The notes under the pieces: model-generated
Databases searched by the model: none
Seen by the model: only the letters and a program-made list of their open reading frames with translations
Told to the model about the DNA's origin: nothing
Shown here: positions 27,867 through 38,035 of the stretch, piece after piece
Numbering within the stretch: the stretch's first letter is position 1
How the letters are laid out: every line of letters starts with the position of its first letter
Made by a program: the position numbers and the translations under genes
Source: an uncultured Scytonema sp.
GTDB lineage: Bacteria > Cyanobacteriota > Cyanobacteriia > Cyanobacteriales > Nostocaceae
Length of the DNA: 64,000 nt
NCBI GenBank assembly: GCA_937873135.1
Contig: CALMVQ010000060.1
Location: forward strand, 1 to 64,000
Direction: 5' to 3'

Positions 27867-28654
27867 GACACACCCACCTCAGTCACAACTTCCTCTTGAA
27901 TCCAGTCATAACCACGGGATTCTAACTCCAGCGCCAGTTCCTTTCCACCGCAGATGACAATTCGACCTTGTGCCATCACATGAATATAGTCAGGCACAAT
28001 ATAATTGAGTAACCGCTGGTAGTGGGTAATCATAATCGTGGCATTCTCACGACTAGCCAGTTGGTTAACCCCTTTGGCGACAATTTTCAGCGCGTCAATA
28101 TCCAAACCAGAATCCGTCTCATCCAAAATTGCTAGCTTCGGTTCCAAAAGCGCCATTTGCAGAATCTCATTCCGCTTCTTCTCACCACCCGAAAAGCCTT
28201 CATTTACACTGCGGTTGAGAAAAGCCGGATTCATCTTTACCACTTCCAGCTTTTGCTCTATCAAATCATCAAAATCAAACGCATCCAATTCCTCTAAACC
28301 CTGTGCTTTCTGGCGGGAATTGTAAGCCACGCGCAAGAAATCCAAATTGCTAACACCAGGAATTTCCAATGGATACTGGAATGCTAAAAATACACCAGAG
28401 CGAGCACGTTCCTCCGGTTCCATTTCCAGTAAGTTTTGTCCCTGGAAAATCACTTCACCGTCAGTCACTTTATAAGCTGGATGCCCTGCTAACACCTTGG
28501 AAAAAGTGCTTTTCCCAGAACCATTTGGTCCCATAATGGCGTGAATTTCTCCGTAGCGAACCTCAAGATTCACACCTTTAAGAATCGGACTTCCATCAAC
28601 TTCCGCTGTCAAATCTTTTACTGACAGTACGACTTCACTATTTTCAATAATCAT
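27863..28654 (-). CDS. sufC: SufC, ABC ATPase of the Suf scaffold
   Basis: Soluble ATPase that drives conformational change of SufB-SufD during cluster assembly. In 263 residues it shows Walker [11 protein letters not shown] (residues 41-50), the Q-loop in [14 protein letters not shown] and the signature [11 protein letters not shown]. Walker B is [12 protein letters not shown]. The DETDSGLD sequence, rather than DEPT, is a hallmark of SufC. The stop codon overlaps the sufD start by four bases (ATGA), indicating translational coupling. Confidence 0.98.
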   Translation of the reverse strand: MIIENSEVVLSVKDLTAEVDGSPILKGVNLEVRYGEIHAIMGPNGSGKSTFSKVLAGHPAYKVTDGEVIFQGQNLLEMEPEERARSGVFLAFQYPLEIPGVSNLDFLRVAYNSRQKAQGLEELDAFDFDDLIEQKLEVVKMNPAFLNRSVNEGFSGGEKKRNEILQMALLEPKLAILDETDSGLDIDALKIVAKGVNQLASRENATIMITHYQRLLNYIVPDYIHVMAQGRIVICGGKELALELESRGYDWIQEEVVTEVGVS

Positions 28655-28728
28655 ATTTTTTCTCTTCTTATTAGTAGTAAGCGCTGAAGCGCTTTTTTAT
28701 TCCAGCACTTAAGCACTTACCACAAACT

Positions 28729-30168
28729 TTACCCAACACTACCTTCCAACTTCAAACTCAACAGCTTATCAGCTTCCACGGCAAACTCCATTGGTAACTG
28801 ACTAAATACATCCTTGCAGAAACCGCTAATCATCATTGAGATTGCATCTTCTGCTGAAATACCTCGCTGCCTAAAGAAAAATAGTTGATCTTCCCCAATT
28901 TTAGAAGTAGAAGCTTCATGCTCTACCTTGGCAGCTTGATTCTGCACTTGGATATAAGGAAAAGTGTTCGCGTGGGCATTATCCCCAATGAGCATTGAAT
29001 CACATTGCGAATAATTTCTTGCTCCTTCAGCCTTCGGGTTAATTTTTACCAAACCTCGGTAGCTGTTGCTGGAATTGCCAGCAGAAATTCCTTTAGAAAT
29101 AATTGTGCTGCGGGTGTTTTTGCCGACGTGAACCATTTTGGTACCAGTGTCAGCCTGCTGCATATTGTTCGTCAGCGCTACTGAGTAGAACTCTCCCACA
29201 GAGTTATCGCCTACAAGTACGCAGCTGGGATACTTCCAAGTGATCGCACTCCCAGTCTCTACCTGTGTCCAAGAAATCTTAGAGTTTACACCTTTACACA
29301 AACCGCGTTTGGTGACGAAATTGTAAATACCGCCTTTGCCTTTAGCATCACCTGCATACCAGTTCTGTACGGTAGAATATTTAATCTCAGCATTATCGTG
29401 AGTTACGAGTTCGACAACAGCCGCGTGCAACTGGTTGCTGTCATACATTGGCGCGGTACAGCCTTCTAAATAGGAGACGTAGCTGTCGTCTTCAGCGATT
29501 ATCAGGGTGCGCTCAAACTGTCCCGTATCGCCGTTGTTGATCCGGAAGTAGGTAGACAGTTCCATCGGGCACTTTACACCTTTGGGGATGTAGACAAAGG
29601 AACCATCACTGAATACGGCAGAATTTAGGGCGGCGAAGTAATTATCAGCTGGCGGAACGACGCTTCCTAGATACTTTCGCACTATTTCTGGGTATTCTTG
29701 CAATGCTTCGGAAATTGAGCAGAAGATGACACCTTCTTTCAAAAGCTTTTCCTTAAAGGTGGTACCAATGGAAACACTATCAAAAATGGCATCCACGGCG
29801 ACATTCGCCAGTCGCTTCTGTTCTGACAGGGGAATCCCTAACTTTTCAAAGGTTTCTAACACTGCTGGATCAACATCATCCAAGCTTTTCAGCTTTTCCT
29901 TACTTTGCTTCGGAGCTGAGTAATAAATGATATCTTGATAATTAATTGGCGGATACTTAACGCTGTGCCAAGTCGGTTCTGTCATTTTTTGCCACTGGCG
30001 GTAAGCTTTGAGCCGAAATTCCAGCATGAACTCCGGCTCGTTCTTCTTTGCGGAAATGACGCGAATGACGTCCTCGTTTAATCCACGCGGAATTGTGTCG
30101 GCTTCAATATTGGTGATAAAGCCGTACTTGTAGGGCTGGTTAACTAAAGTTTTGACAGTGGCACTCAT
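28729..30168 (-). CDS. sufB: SufB, Fe-S assembly scaffold subunit
   Basis: The cluster-building subunit of SufBC2D. The 479-residue length equals the cyanobacterial norm. Highly conserved stretches include [29 protein letters not shown] and the C-terminal [18 protein letters not shown]. It is the first gene of the leftward sufBCDS operon, with 74 bp to sufC. The promoter lies in 30169-30392, shared with the divergent repressor gene sufR, where two operator-like palindromes are present. Confidence 0.98.
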   Translation of the reverse strand: MSATVKTLVNQPYKYGFITNIEADTIPRGLNEDVIRVISAKKNEPEFMLEFRLKAYRQWQKMTEPTWHSVKYPPINYQDIIYYSAPKQSKEKLKSLDDVDPAVLETFEKLGIPLSEQKRLANVAVDAIFDSVSIGTTFKEKLLKEGVIFCSISEALQEYPEIVRKYLGSVVPPADNYFAALNSAVFSDGSFVYIPKGVKCPMELSTYFRINNGDTGQFERTLIIAEDDSYVSYLEGCTAPMYDSNQLHAAVVELVTHDNAEIKYSTVQNWYAGDAKGKGGIYNFVTKRGLCKGVNSKISWTQVETGSAITWKYPSCVLVGDNSVGEFYSVALTNNMQQADTGTKMVHVGKNTRSTIISKGISAGNSSNSYRGLVKINPKAEGARNYSQCDSMLIGDNAHANTFPYIQVQNQAAKVEHEASTSKIGEDQLFFFRQRGISAEDAISMMISGFCKDVFSQLPMEFAVEADKLLSLKLEGSVG

Positions 30169-30294
30169 CGTTCGGTTTCTCTTGTGTTCGCTGTTGGGAA
30201 TCTCTTTAAGGATGGGAGACGAGCTATTTTTAGCTGATTTCCATCTCTTGTCGCGCTCGTTGTTATCCTGCTGTTACAATAAAGATGGAGATTA

Positions 30295-30314
30295 AAACAA
30301 CACATCTGTTGTTT
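30295..30314. promoter_or_regulatory. SufR operator, site 1
   Basis: CAAC at 30298-30301, six bases (acatct), then GTTG at 30308-30311. The palindrome extends to 7-bp arms (aaacaac and gttgttt). CAAC-N6-GTTG is the established SufR recognition pattern in cyanobacteria, and the site lies in the sufB-sufR gap. Confidence 0.85.
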
Positions 30315-30341
30315 AATATATCTTTATTTTACGCTAGATTA

Positions 30342-30357
30342 ACAACAACATTGTTGT
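30342..30357. promoter_or_regulatory. SufR operator, site 2
   Basis: CAAC at 30343-30346, six bases (aacatt), then GTTG at 30353-30356, with 7-bp arms acaacaa and ttgttgt. It is centred about 45 bp from site 1 and 43 bp upstream of the sufR start codon, so it should cover the sufR promoter. Confidence 0.85.
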
Positions 30358-30392
30358 CAAAGTGAAAATTTACATGAGTTTTTGGGACGAAG

Positions 30393-31058
30393 ATGGCGAT
30401 TACGCAGCAGTCCTCAACCAAGCAAGATATCTTAGAATATCTTTTGAAACACTTGCAAGCTACGGCTTTAGCGCTCGCCGCAGCTTTAAATATTAGCCCC
30501 CAAGCGATTCGTCGTCATCTTAAGGATTTGGAGGCAGAAGATCTTATTGTCTTGTCTTCAGTTCAAGCGGGAATGGGACGTCCACAACACGTTTATCAAC
30601 TGAGTCGTCAGGGACGCGATCGCTTAAGTCGGACAGTGAGTGATCGCTACGGTCAATTTGCTGTTTCCTTACTAGATACCTTAGCAGAAACGGTAGGTCA
30701 CGACCAAGTCAGTTCAATTTTACAAAAACAGTGGGAGCGCAAAGCAAAAGAATATCGAGAGCGATTGGGTAACGGTTCGCCGAATCAGAGGGTGGCAACC
30801 TTGGTAGAACTGAGAAAAGCTGAAGGTTATATGACTGAGTCTCACCTTGTAGAATCGGGGGACTCTTCAGTTGGTGACAGTTTCATCTTAACCGAGCATA
30901 ATTGTGCAATCTCCAACGTTGCTGAGTCTTTCCCCAGTGTTTGCGGGCATGAATTAGAAATGTTTGCTGCAGTTCTACCAGATTGTACAGTAGAGCGTAC
31001 CCACTGGATTATTAACGGTGAACACCGTTGTGGCTATTTGGTACAAGTGCGAAAATAA
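30393..31058 (+). CDS. sufR: SufR, Fe-S-sensing repressor of the suf operon
   Basis: DeoR-type winged-helix repressor that represses sufBCDS and itself when it holds a [4Fe-4S] cluster. The N-terminal helix-turn-helix includes ATALALAAALNISPQAIRRHLKDL. The cluster cysteines sit in the C-terminal half: Cys171 (EHNCAI), Cys184 (PSVCGHE), Cys198 (LPDCTV) and Cys213 (HRCGYL). Three of the four are expected to bind iron. The gene is divergent from sufB and separated by 224 bp with two operator palindromes. The ATG at 30393 gives the family-typical start. Confidence 0.97.
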   Translation: MAITQQSSTKQDILEYLLKHLQATALALAAALNISPQAIRRHLKDLEAEDLIVLSSVQAGMGRPQHVYQLSRQGRDRLSRTVSDRYGQFAVSLLDTLAETVGHDQVSSILQKQWERKAKEYRERLGNGSPNQRVATLVELRKAEGYMTESHLVESGDSSVGDSFILTEHNCAISNVAESFPSVCGHELEMFAAVLPDCTVERTHWIINGEHRCGYLVQVRK

Positions 31059-31265
31059 AAACTTAATGAATAAGTTTGTTTTTCGTATTAAGTCTAGCTC
31101 ATTGTTCACAAAAAATTGGTAATTAATTTTACCAATATATTCTTTTACTCTTATTAATTACAAATTTAGTAATTGTACTGATGGCTCATTAAATTAGTTC
31201 TTCGGGTATTCTATTCGTTTATTATGAATTCTGCGTTCTTTTCCAATCAATTTTAAAGAGAATTT

Positions 31266-31526
31266 ATGGAATTACCAACACAGCAACCATCAACACAATT
31301 TTTAACTTTAGAAGAGTCAGCAAAAGTAGATACTGCTTTACTTTCCCTCCCGGAAAAATTTTTAGCGAGGTTGACAATTTCTTCCCTTAGGCTTTTGAAG
31401 CACATTGCTCGAGATTACAGTGTTGCTATTGAAGATTTGACAGCAGAGCAAATTATTAGGTGGTTTGAGAAAGATGCTCAGATTAGACGAGAACAAGGAA
31501 TTGAGGCTTCATACCTGAAGTGGTGA
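31266..31526 (+). CDS. conserved small hypothetical protein
   Basis: An 86-residue soluble protein starting MELPTQQPSTQFLTLEESAK. Two helices follow (DTALLSLPEKFLARLTISSLRLLKHIARD and TAEQIIRWFEKDAQIRREQG). A purine-rich AAAGAGAA lies before the ATG. No known domain is recognised. It follows sufR in the same direction after 207 bp and probably has its own promoter. It has the composition of a real protein and no repeats. Confidence 0.6.
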   Translation: MELPTQQPSTQFLTLEESAKVDTALLSLPEKFLARLTISSLRLLKHIARDYSVAIEDLTAEQIIRWFEKDAQIRREQGIEASYLKW

Positions 31527-32284
31527 ATGATGTTGCTTGTTTCATAGCAATCCTATCTGCAGGAATGCTCGTCAGGTTGCGGATTGGTTAAGTGAATTGA
31601 CAGGAAAATTGAGCAGTCGGCGCTTCTGGATTTTGACTATAAGAAAATCGCTGAAACCTTTGATATTAAATCTTTCCAGGTAATTGCATTCAAAGCCGAG
31701 TTCTCAACAATAATTATGAAAACCCTATAGTCTCGTGACTTATTGCAAATCTACTGGGAGATTATTACTCAGCACATGTGAAAGTATTGGGAACATTGAC
31801 TAGTTTTGGTGGTCAACTATAAACAATGACTAATAAAACTGTGAGACGTCGCCACTTTACAGTAGCGCGTTTCGCGTCATGAGTAAGGGCAAACTTGAGC
31901 CATCAAAAATGATGCTGTAGGTATCAACCGTAATAACCCAAGTGACTCGTTAGGCACATGTGATGTGTGGTAGTTGGTAATTGCGTCGAAGCGAATAAAT
32001 TCCTCCCTATTACCAGACCTAACTAGCAAAGAGATGTTAAGACTTGTAAGTACAGTACTGACAGTCTTAAGTCTTTATGAAGCCATTCTTGGAAGTTTCT
32101 TAGATTTATAAGTGTATCAAAATAGACTGTAAATTTAGTATAAACCCTAGACTATAATGAATACATCATGAATCTTTTATAAAAGTCAGCAAATCAAGTT
32201 TTCAAAACTGAATATTTTTGTTTTAATGGACAAGCAATTACGGAAATTGTGGAAGAAGTCGCAAGAGCTTTCAGGTAACTCACT
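31527..32284. other. gene-free gap, possibly decayed coding DNA
   Basis: No intact gene of more than about 50 codons. A frame near 31550-31680 reads ARQVADWLSELTGKLSSRRF before a stop, which could be a remnant but matches nothing I recognise. A short out-of-frame ORF (ATG at 32226) runs into the start of the next gene. Confidence 0.4.
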
Positions 32285-32968
32285 GTGTACAATCGAACAT
32301 CGTTCTTGGTAAGTGTTTTCTTAGTGGGAAGCATTGCTGCAACAATGCCCGCAGTGGCTCAGACTGGGGCATTTGGAGGGCAACAAAGAAGTACTCCAGA
32401 AGTAAAGCAACTGTTGGAAGAAGGGCGTAGGCTAGTAAGTGGTGGTGATTACAGTGGTGCGATCGCTGTGTATCAACAAGCCGCTACTCTAGAACCAAAA
32501 AACGCGACGATATATTCTGGTATTGGTTATTTATACGCTCAACAAGGAAACTTTCCTACAGCGTTGGCTGCTTACCGTCGTGCTGTCTCGCTAAATCCCA
32601 ATAATGGCGATTATGCATACGCTTTGGGTTATGTGAGCGGTAATTTGGGAGACAATAGGGGAGCGAAAGAAGCTTATCGTCGTGCAATTCAACTGAACCG
32701 GAATAATGTCAATGCTTATTTAGGATTGGGTACAGTCCTGTTGCGTTTGGGGGAATACTCTAATGTGAATTGGGCATACGAACAAGCTATGAAGCTGGAT
32801 CCAAGAAACCCTCAAGCTTATGAAATTAGGGGTACACAGTTAATGAAGCAGGGTAAATCCAGAGATGCAATTGTTGTCTTTCAAAAATCCCGCGATTTGT
32901 ATAGACAACAGGGTAAGTCAGATAGTGTTGCTAGAGTAGAAGCCTTACTGAGAAATTTAGGAGTATAA
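32285..32968 (+). CDS. secreted TPR protein
   Basis: A 227-residue protein starting with GTG. A signal peptide (hydrophobic SFLVSVFLVGSIAATMPAVAQ, cleavage after AVAQ) is followed by about five TPR units, for example AIAVYQQAATLEPKNATIYSGIGYLYAQQGNFPTALAAYRRAVSLNPN. The tail ends in a helical RVEALLRNLGV. A weak AGGT lies 11 bases upstream. The N-terminus is plausible, but an overlapping ATG at 32226 in another frame leaves some doubt. Likely a periplasmic scaffold; partners unknown. Confidence 0.88.
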   Translation: MYNRTSFLVSVFLVGSIAATMPAVAQTGAFGGQQRSTPEVKQLLEEGRRLVSGGDYSGAIAVYQQAATLEPKNATIYSGIGYLYAQQGNFPTALAAYRRAVSLNPNNGDYAYALGYVSGNLGDNRGAKEAYRRAIQLNRNNVNAYLGLGTVLLRLGEYSNVNWAYEQAMKLDPRNPQAYEIRGTQLMKQGKSRDAIVVFQKSRDLYRQQGKSDSVARVEALLRNLGV

Positions 32969-33098
32969 CTCGGTTGGGGTAAATTAAAGATGGGTAATAG
33001 GTAATGGTGAAGATAATTATCTTTTCACACTTTGCCCATTACCAAGATCTACTCAAATTTACCTAAAATGCTTTTAATTGCCAAGATAGTATTCCAAA

Positions 33099-34247
33099 AT
33101 GTTAAATAAAGTAGCAACATTCGACATTCGACCTGTTACCACTCCAGTAGACAACGAAATGTTTTTGGATGTTCCACACCGGGTTTATCTCAACGATCGC
33201 CATTGGGTACCACCCATCCGCAGTAGTATTGCGAAATATTTTCTACCGACAAATACTTTTTTTGAGTATGGAAAATTACAACAGTTTATTGCCTTATCCC
33301 ACGAGATAAAAGGATCTGGGGCTGTTGGACGCATTGTTGCTGCGGTGAATCAGCGGTTGCTCGAGCGGGAAGGTGAGAAAGTCGGTCTATTTGGCTTTTT
33401 TGAATGTATTCAAGATTTTACTGTTGCTCAGGCACTGTTAGATACTGCCTGTAACTGGTTACGAGAGCAGGGTATGACCAAAGTTAGAGGGCCAATCGAT
33501 CTTTCTACCCACAACAACTGTTTATTTTTAGTTGATGGATTTGACTCGCCGCCAGCGTTGATGATGCCTTACAACCCACCCTACTACCCAGAGTTTATGG
33601 AACGGGATGGGTGGCAGAAAGCAAACGATGCTTATGCCTATGATTTTGCTTTAGATAAACCTCTACCACCTGAATTTGAGAAAGCTTATCGGATTGCTTG
33701 TAAATCTGGTGTGAACTTCCGTCCGGTGAGGACTAAGGGGAAAGCATTCGAGGAAGATGCCAAAAACATCTATAAACTTTTTAATCGTACCTTTGCTAAT
33801 AACTGGAGTTCTACTCCACGAACTGAGGCAGAATTTATGGAAGAAGCAAAAGATCTACAAAGCTTGGTAGATCCGGATCTCTTCCCAATTGCAGAATATA
33901 ATGGCGAAATGATTGGGTTTTGGATGGGATTACCTGATTACAATATTGCGCTGAAACACGTCAACGGGAAATTAGACTGGCTGGGAATTCTTAAGTTTCT
34001 TTGGTACCGCCGTCAAGTTGAGCGGGGAAGGGTGCTTGTGATGTGTTCTCTTCCAGAGTATCGCCGGAAAATGGTGCCGCTAGCTCTGATTTATTTGGGA
34101 ATGCAAGGTGGAAGACTCAAAGGCAAACCATACAAACGGGGAGAACTTGGACATGTTTACGAAGATAATTTTCCCTCTCGTAAACTGATTGAAGCCGCAG
34201 GCGGTAAGATTTATAAAACTTACCGAATTTACGAGAAAGCTTTATGA
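33099..34247 (+). CDS. GNAT-like acyltransferase paired with an epimerase
   Basis: A 382-residue soluble protein. The first 90 residues contain a polar VPHRVYLNDRHWVPP block. The rest resembles the GNAT-type N-acetyltransferase fold seen in YghO-like proteins, with GAVGRIVAAVNQ and SLPEYRRKMVPLALIYLG near the C-terminus. The acceptor substrate is unknown. The ATG of the downstream epimerase overlaps its stop (ATGA), so the two are translationally coupled and probably act in the same pathway, perhaps lipid or sugar modification. Confidence 0.78.
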   Translation: MLNKVATFDIRPVTTPVDNEMFLDVPHRVYLNDRHWVPPIRSSIAKYFLPTNTFFEYGKLQQFIALSHEIKGSGAVGRIVAAVNQRLLEREGEKVGLFGFFECIQDFTVAQALLDTACNWLREQGMTKVRGPIDLSTHNNCLFLVDGFDSPPALMMPYNPPYYPEFMERDGWQKANDAYAYDFALDKPLPPEFEKAYRIACKSGVNFRPVRTKGKAFEEDAKNIYKLFNRTFANNWSSTPRTEAEFMEEAKDLQSLVDPDLFPIAEYNGEMIGFWMGLPDYNIALKHVNGKLDWLGILKFLWYRRQVERGRVLVMCSLPEYRRKMVPLALIYLGMQGGRLKGKPYKRGELGHVYEDNFPSRKLIEAAGGKIYKTYRIYEKAL

Positions 34248-35218
34248 AAGCCCTAGTGACAGGAGCTAACGGATTTACAGGTGCTCACTTGGTGCAAGCT
34301 TTAGTGCAGCAAGGCAACACTGTTGTGGGGTTGGTACGTAAATCTAGTAATTTAGCACGTCTGTCTGGTTGCAATGTAGAATTGGTTTACGGTGATATTA
34401 CTGATCGCGATGCACTGCGAACGGCGATGAATGGTGTCGATACAGTTTTCCATACCGCAGCCTATGTCGAGCTTGGAATCGTTAATGAAGCAGAAATGGA
34501 ACGGGTGAATGTAGAGGGGACGCGGACAGTACTAGAAGTAGCTCAAGCGTTCGCTGTATCGATGGTATATTGTAGTACGATTGGCATATTTGGTGATACA
34601 AAGGGTCAAGTGGTGAATGAAACTTTCCAAAGGACACAAAGTGACTTTTCCTCTGCCTATGATCGCACCAAATACCAAGCGCAACAGCTAGTAGATCAAT
34701 ATGCCAGTAAGGGCTTTCCCGTCGTCAGTGTTCTACCTTCGGGAATTTTTGGTTCTGATGATCCCCATTTTGGTCCAGTCATCCAGTTATTTTTGAAAAG
34801 AAGGCTAAAACTTTGGGTAGGCTCAGATCGCATCACTGGCGTTGTGCATGTGGACGACTTAGCTTCTGCAATGATTTTAGCAGACCAAAAAGGTAAACCC
34901 GGAGATTACTATATTATTTCGGCTGGTGACCTAACCACCCGCGAAATGTTTCTTCTTCTCTCACAAAAAACAGGCATCCCAGTTCCTCGTGAAGTTCCTA
35001 AACCCCTAGTCAGATTAGCGGGTAACTTACTCGATCCTATCGGACGTCTTTTGCAGTGGCAGCCACCTCTGAGCCGAGAGCGCGTTCACTATATTTATGA
35101 TCGATGTGTCCGAGTTGACGCTACGAAAGCTCGCAACCAACTTGGTTGGCAACCCCGATCAATATTAGAAACACTTTTGCTAAGTTGCCCTCAAACAGCA
35201 CTGAGTGCTGAGTGTTGA
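34244..35218 (+). CDS. NAD-dependent epimerase/dehydratase
   Basis: A 324-residue extended SDR. The Rossmann motif is VTGANGFTGAHLVQAL. The catalytic region reads SSAYDRTKYQAQQL with the YxxxK pair near residue 146. Sequence style resembles dihydroflavonol reductase/HpnA-like epimerases. It is coupled to the GNAT-like gene by a four-base overlap. The last codons and stop fall inside a heptamer repeat (gagtgtt type), so the tail SAEC may be repeat-derived. Substrate not known. Confidence 0.9.
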   Translation: MKALVTGANGFTGAHLVQALVQQGNTVVGLVRKSSNLARLSGCNVELVYGDITDRDALRTAMNGVDTVFHTAAYVELGIVNEAEMERVNVEGTRTVLEVAQAFAVSMVYCSTIGIFGDTKGQVVNETFQRTQSDFSSAYDRTKYQAQQLVDQYASKGFPVVSVLPSGIFGSDDPHFGPVIQLFLKRRLKLWVGSDRITGVVHVDDLASAMILADQKGKPGDYYIISAGDLTTREMFLLLSQKTGIPVPREVPKPLVRLAGNLLDPIGRLLQWQPPLSRERVHYIYDRCVRVDATKARNQLGWQPRSILETLLLSCPQTALSAEC

Positions 35219-35322
35219 GTGTTGAGACGGAAGAAAGTGAATAAAGAAAAATTCCAAATTTTCAACTCATATCCTCTCTCACTTCATTCTCAGCACTCAG
35301 GACTCAGGACTCAGGACTCAGG
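35200..35322. repeat. two heptamer repeat tracts between convergent genes
   Basis: Tract 1 (about 35202-35226) has degenerate gagtgct/gagtgtt units and covers the stop of the epimerase. Tract 2 (35295-35322) is four exact actcagg units. The two tracts are roughly complementary in sequence type and may pair as a long imperfect hairpin between the convergent genes. Confidence 0.75.
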
Positions 35323-35327
35323 ACTGT

Positions 35328-36113
35328 TTACCTAGATGGGAGAAAAGACATATTATTTGGTCTGAGAATCCCATCTTCCATGTAAGCCACGCGATCAGCT
35401 AAGTCTACTACCCGAGGGTCATGAGTCACAATTAGCACTGTACAGCCGTTTTCCTTCGCCAGTTTACGCAGTAAGTCAGTTACGGTATGTCCACTGTAGG
35501 AATCCAATGCTGCTGTTGGCTCATCTGCCATAATTAATGGGGGATTACCAGCTAAAGCACGGGCGATCGCCACTCTCTGTTTCTGTCCTCCGGATAGATC
35601 GCTGGGCTTTAGATTCACTTTATCACCCAACCCTACTTGTTCAAGCAGTAATTGTGCGCTTGTCTTCGCTGCCCGTCCACGTATGCCTTTAATGTTGAGG
35701 ACTACTTCAATATTTTCTGAGGCTGTCAGTGCCGAAAACAAGTTGAACCCCTGAAAAATAAAGCCAATGTTTTGCTGCCGGAATTGTGCCAGCTTTTTGC
35801 GAGACATACCTGTAATTTCTTCTCCAAGCAGGTAAACATGTCCCTCTGTCGGCGTTAGCAATCCAGCTAGAATTGTCAGCAGGGTGGTTTTCCCCGAGCC
35901 TGATGGTCCCATCAAGAGTTGAATATCACCTTTAGGGATTTCCCAGTCAACTCCTTTGAGAACTTTATATGATTGTTTACCTGATTGGAATGCCATCTCT
36001 ACCCCTTTAACGAGGATGGCTTTTGTTGCAGTACTGATAGAACCTCTAGGGGTAGAAGCAACTTGATTTTTAATTTTAGGGGATATAGTAGAAGAAACTT
36101 GTAGGGGACTCAT
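35328..36113 (-). CDS. devA: DevA-type ABC transporter ATPase
   Basis: A 261-residue ATPase of the MacB/DevA class. Walker A is GPSGSGKTTLL near residue 69. The signature is LSGGQKQRVAIARAL and Walker B LIMADEPTAALD. DevBCA exporters carry glycolipids out of heterocysts; the DevA family has many paralogs in non-heterocyst roles. It follows devC on the same strand with a 294-bp gap. devB, usually first in the operon, is absent, so this pair may work with a distant partner. Confidence 0.88.
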   Translation of the reverse strand: MSPLQVSSTISPKIKNQVASTPRGSISTATKAILVKGVEMAFQSGKQSYKVLKGVDWEIPKGDIQLLMGPSGSGKTTLLTILAGLLTPTEGHVYLLGEEITGMSRKKLAQFRQQNIGFIFQGFNLFSALTASENIEVVLNIKGIRGRAAKTSAQLLLEQVGLGDKVNLKPSDLSGGQKQRVAIARALAGNPPLIMADEPTAALDSYSGHTVTDLLRKLAKENGCTVLIVTHDPRVVDLADRVAYMEDGILRPNNMSFLPSR

Positions 36114-36407
36114 TTGTTTAGGTAGTTAGTTATTAAGTATGCTAAGTAAGTTATTTAGAGTTGGTTCAAAAACTTAGGTGAACCTGTAATATTATTTTGA
36201 TTTTTTATTCCTGGGCTATTTACATATATATATATTGTACTCACTTAAGCGATTGCGTATATATGGCTTCCGGTAGACTCTGGCAGTGCTATCAATGATT
36301 GGCATCTACCTTCAGGTTTTGATTTAAAGCAGGGATTAGCATCGCGAACCCATAGTTCACTAAAAATGACTACAAATCATCACTCGGTGTTTCCGCAAAT
36401 GTTGAAA

Positions 36408-37649
36408 TTATGCTTTAAAAACAATTGCCGGATCAACACGCGTGACCTTTTGAATCGCGAAAACTGCTGAGCCGACACACATTGCAACGGTAATCCCAAA
36501 AACTGCGATCACTGTTGTTGGTGTGATTAAAATGAGAATCCCCTGACTCGAGAATGTCCAAGCTGCAACTCCCACACAAAGGACTATGCCAGGAACGTAG
36601 CCTAGAACCGCCATCCACATTGCCTGCTCAACAATCACACCATATATAACCCAATCAGACGCGCCCATCGCCTTGAGAGTTCCAAACTCCTTGAGATTAT
36701 CTGACACAGAAGAGTAAAGAATTTGACCGACAATAATTGCCCCAACAATAACCCCCACTGTTGCACCAAGACCGAGAAGAAAACCGATTCCAGTTCTTTC
36801 TTGCCAGTAACTTTGAGTCCTTTTCACCATTTCACGACGAGTGTAGGCACGACTATTTGGTATGGCGGCGTTTAGTTTCTGCTTGAGTGCCTGTAGATTC
36901 TCCCCAGGCTTAGCGTGAATCAAAATATAAGTAATCGGATCTGTTGAAGCTAACTGTCTTGGCGCAGTACTATCAGGTTTGTCGGATTGTTCATAAACAT
37001 TGGTACACTGAAAATCTTTTGAGCCTGATGGCAATCGGCAGGACAAAGTCGGATTCTTGCCTGAATTTAAATAAGAGATGGCATTCTCTAAGGAAGTAAA
37101 CATATAAGGATTTGACGCAATTGAGCGGTTTCCCTTTGTTAAGCCAACCACACGTACTCCTAAAGTATTCACTTCAGCAGTGTCACCTATCTGTTTTATA
37201 TTGAGAGAACTAATATTACTTTTATCCAAGATTGCACTGAATGGTTCAGTCAACGCACTCAAACTTCCTTGCGTGATATTTTGTGGTGTAAACAATTGCC
37301 CTTGTGGGTTGAATCCAATCACCCTAATGGGGGCAATCTCACCACCTTTGTGACGCCACATACCTCCAGTCGCAATTAGCGCTTCTGCACGATCAACTCC
37401 TGGCACCCTTTGCGCCTGAGTGAGATTTGCTAAAGGTAGTGGTAGTGTCAGGTCAATGTACACCATACTATCTGACGCTACCCAAATGTCGGCTGTTGAA
37501 TTCTCAATTAACTTGGAAGAGGAGCGAGTAAACCCATTGAAGATGCCTGTCTGAATTGTCACTAGACTGACGGCAAACATAATCCCTGCCTGCGCTACAA
37601 CGAAGCGAGGAATATCTTCAAACAGATTTTTCCGGGCAATAGAAACCAT
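36408..37649 (-). CDS. devC: DevC-type ABC transporter permease
   Basis: Inner-membrane permease of the FtsX/MacB class. The chosen start MVSIARKNLFEDIPRFVVAQAG gives about 413 residues, close to other DevC proteins. The frame is open upstream to 37838 with 63 extra residues, but that extension lacks family features. After the first helix comes a large extracytoplasmic domain, then three C-terminal helices with SSVSDNLKEFGTLKAMGAS. A cysteine pair in the external domain (SCRL and FQCTN) could form a disulfide. No devB lies upstream. Confidence 0.88.
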   Translation of the reverse strand: MVSIARKNLFEDIPRFVVAQAGIMFAVSLVTIQTGIFNGFTRSSSKLIENSTADIWVASDSMVYIDLTLPLPLANLTQAQRVPGVDRAEALIATGGMWRHKGGEIAPIRVIGFNPQGQLFTPQNITQGSLSALTEPFSAILDKSNISSLNIKQIGDTAEVNTLGVRVVGLTKGNRSIASNPYMFTSLENAISYLNSGKNPTLSCRLPSGSKDFQCTNVYEQSDKPDSTAPRQLASTDPITYILIHAKPGENLQALKQKLNAAIPNSRAYTRREMVKRTQSYWQERTGIGFLLGLGATVGVIVGAIIVGQILYSSVSDNLKEFGTLKAMGASDWVIYGVIVEQAMWMAVLGYVPGIVLCVGVAAWTFSSQGILILITPTTVIAVFGITVAMCVGSAVFAIQKVTRVDPAIVFKA

Positions 37650-38035
37650 ATGACAAACTGGTAAACACTTGACTTTCGTTGCTTGGGTAGAGGAAAAACC
37701 CGCACTACCCGTCTTTGAATTACTGCATTTGATGAATTTGTATTGTAACAAGAGGTAAGTCAAAAGCGCTTCGGCACTAAGTGTACTAGAATTTCTCAGC
37801 GCTATAGACAAGGAAGCGCTCATGATGCCTTTCATCACTTAAGGAAGACTGAAAAGTTATTCTAGTTCACCGGAGAGAGTGAGTGGTACTACAAATTCTT
37901 ATTTATTGATACCAACATATTTATATTTACTAGATATAAATAATCTTTGAGGAAATTTTTCTGATGTTTTATTTTCTAAAAAATTGAATATAATACCAAT
38001 TTCCAAAATGTTGGCAACATATAAATCAATCGTAA

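Noticed and set aside
32226-32312. Short ATG frame (28 codons) overlapping the start of the secreted TPR gene
   Set aside because: It is out of frame with the TPR protein and the GTG start gives a proper signal peptide; a frameshift is possible but not shown.
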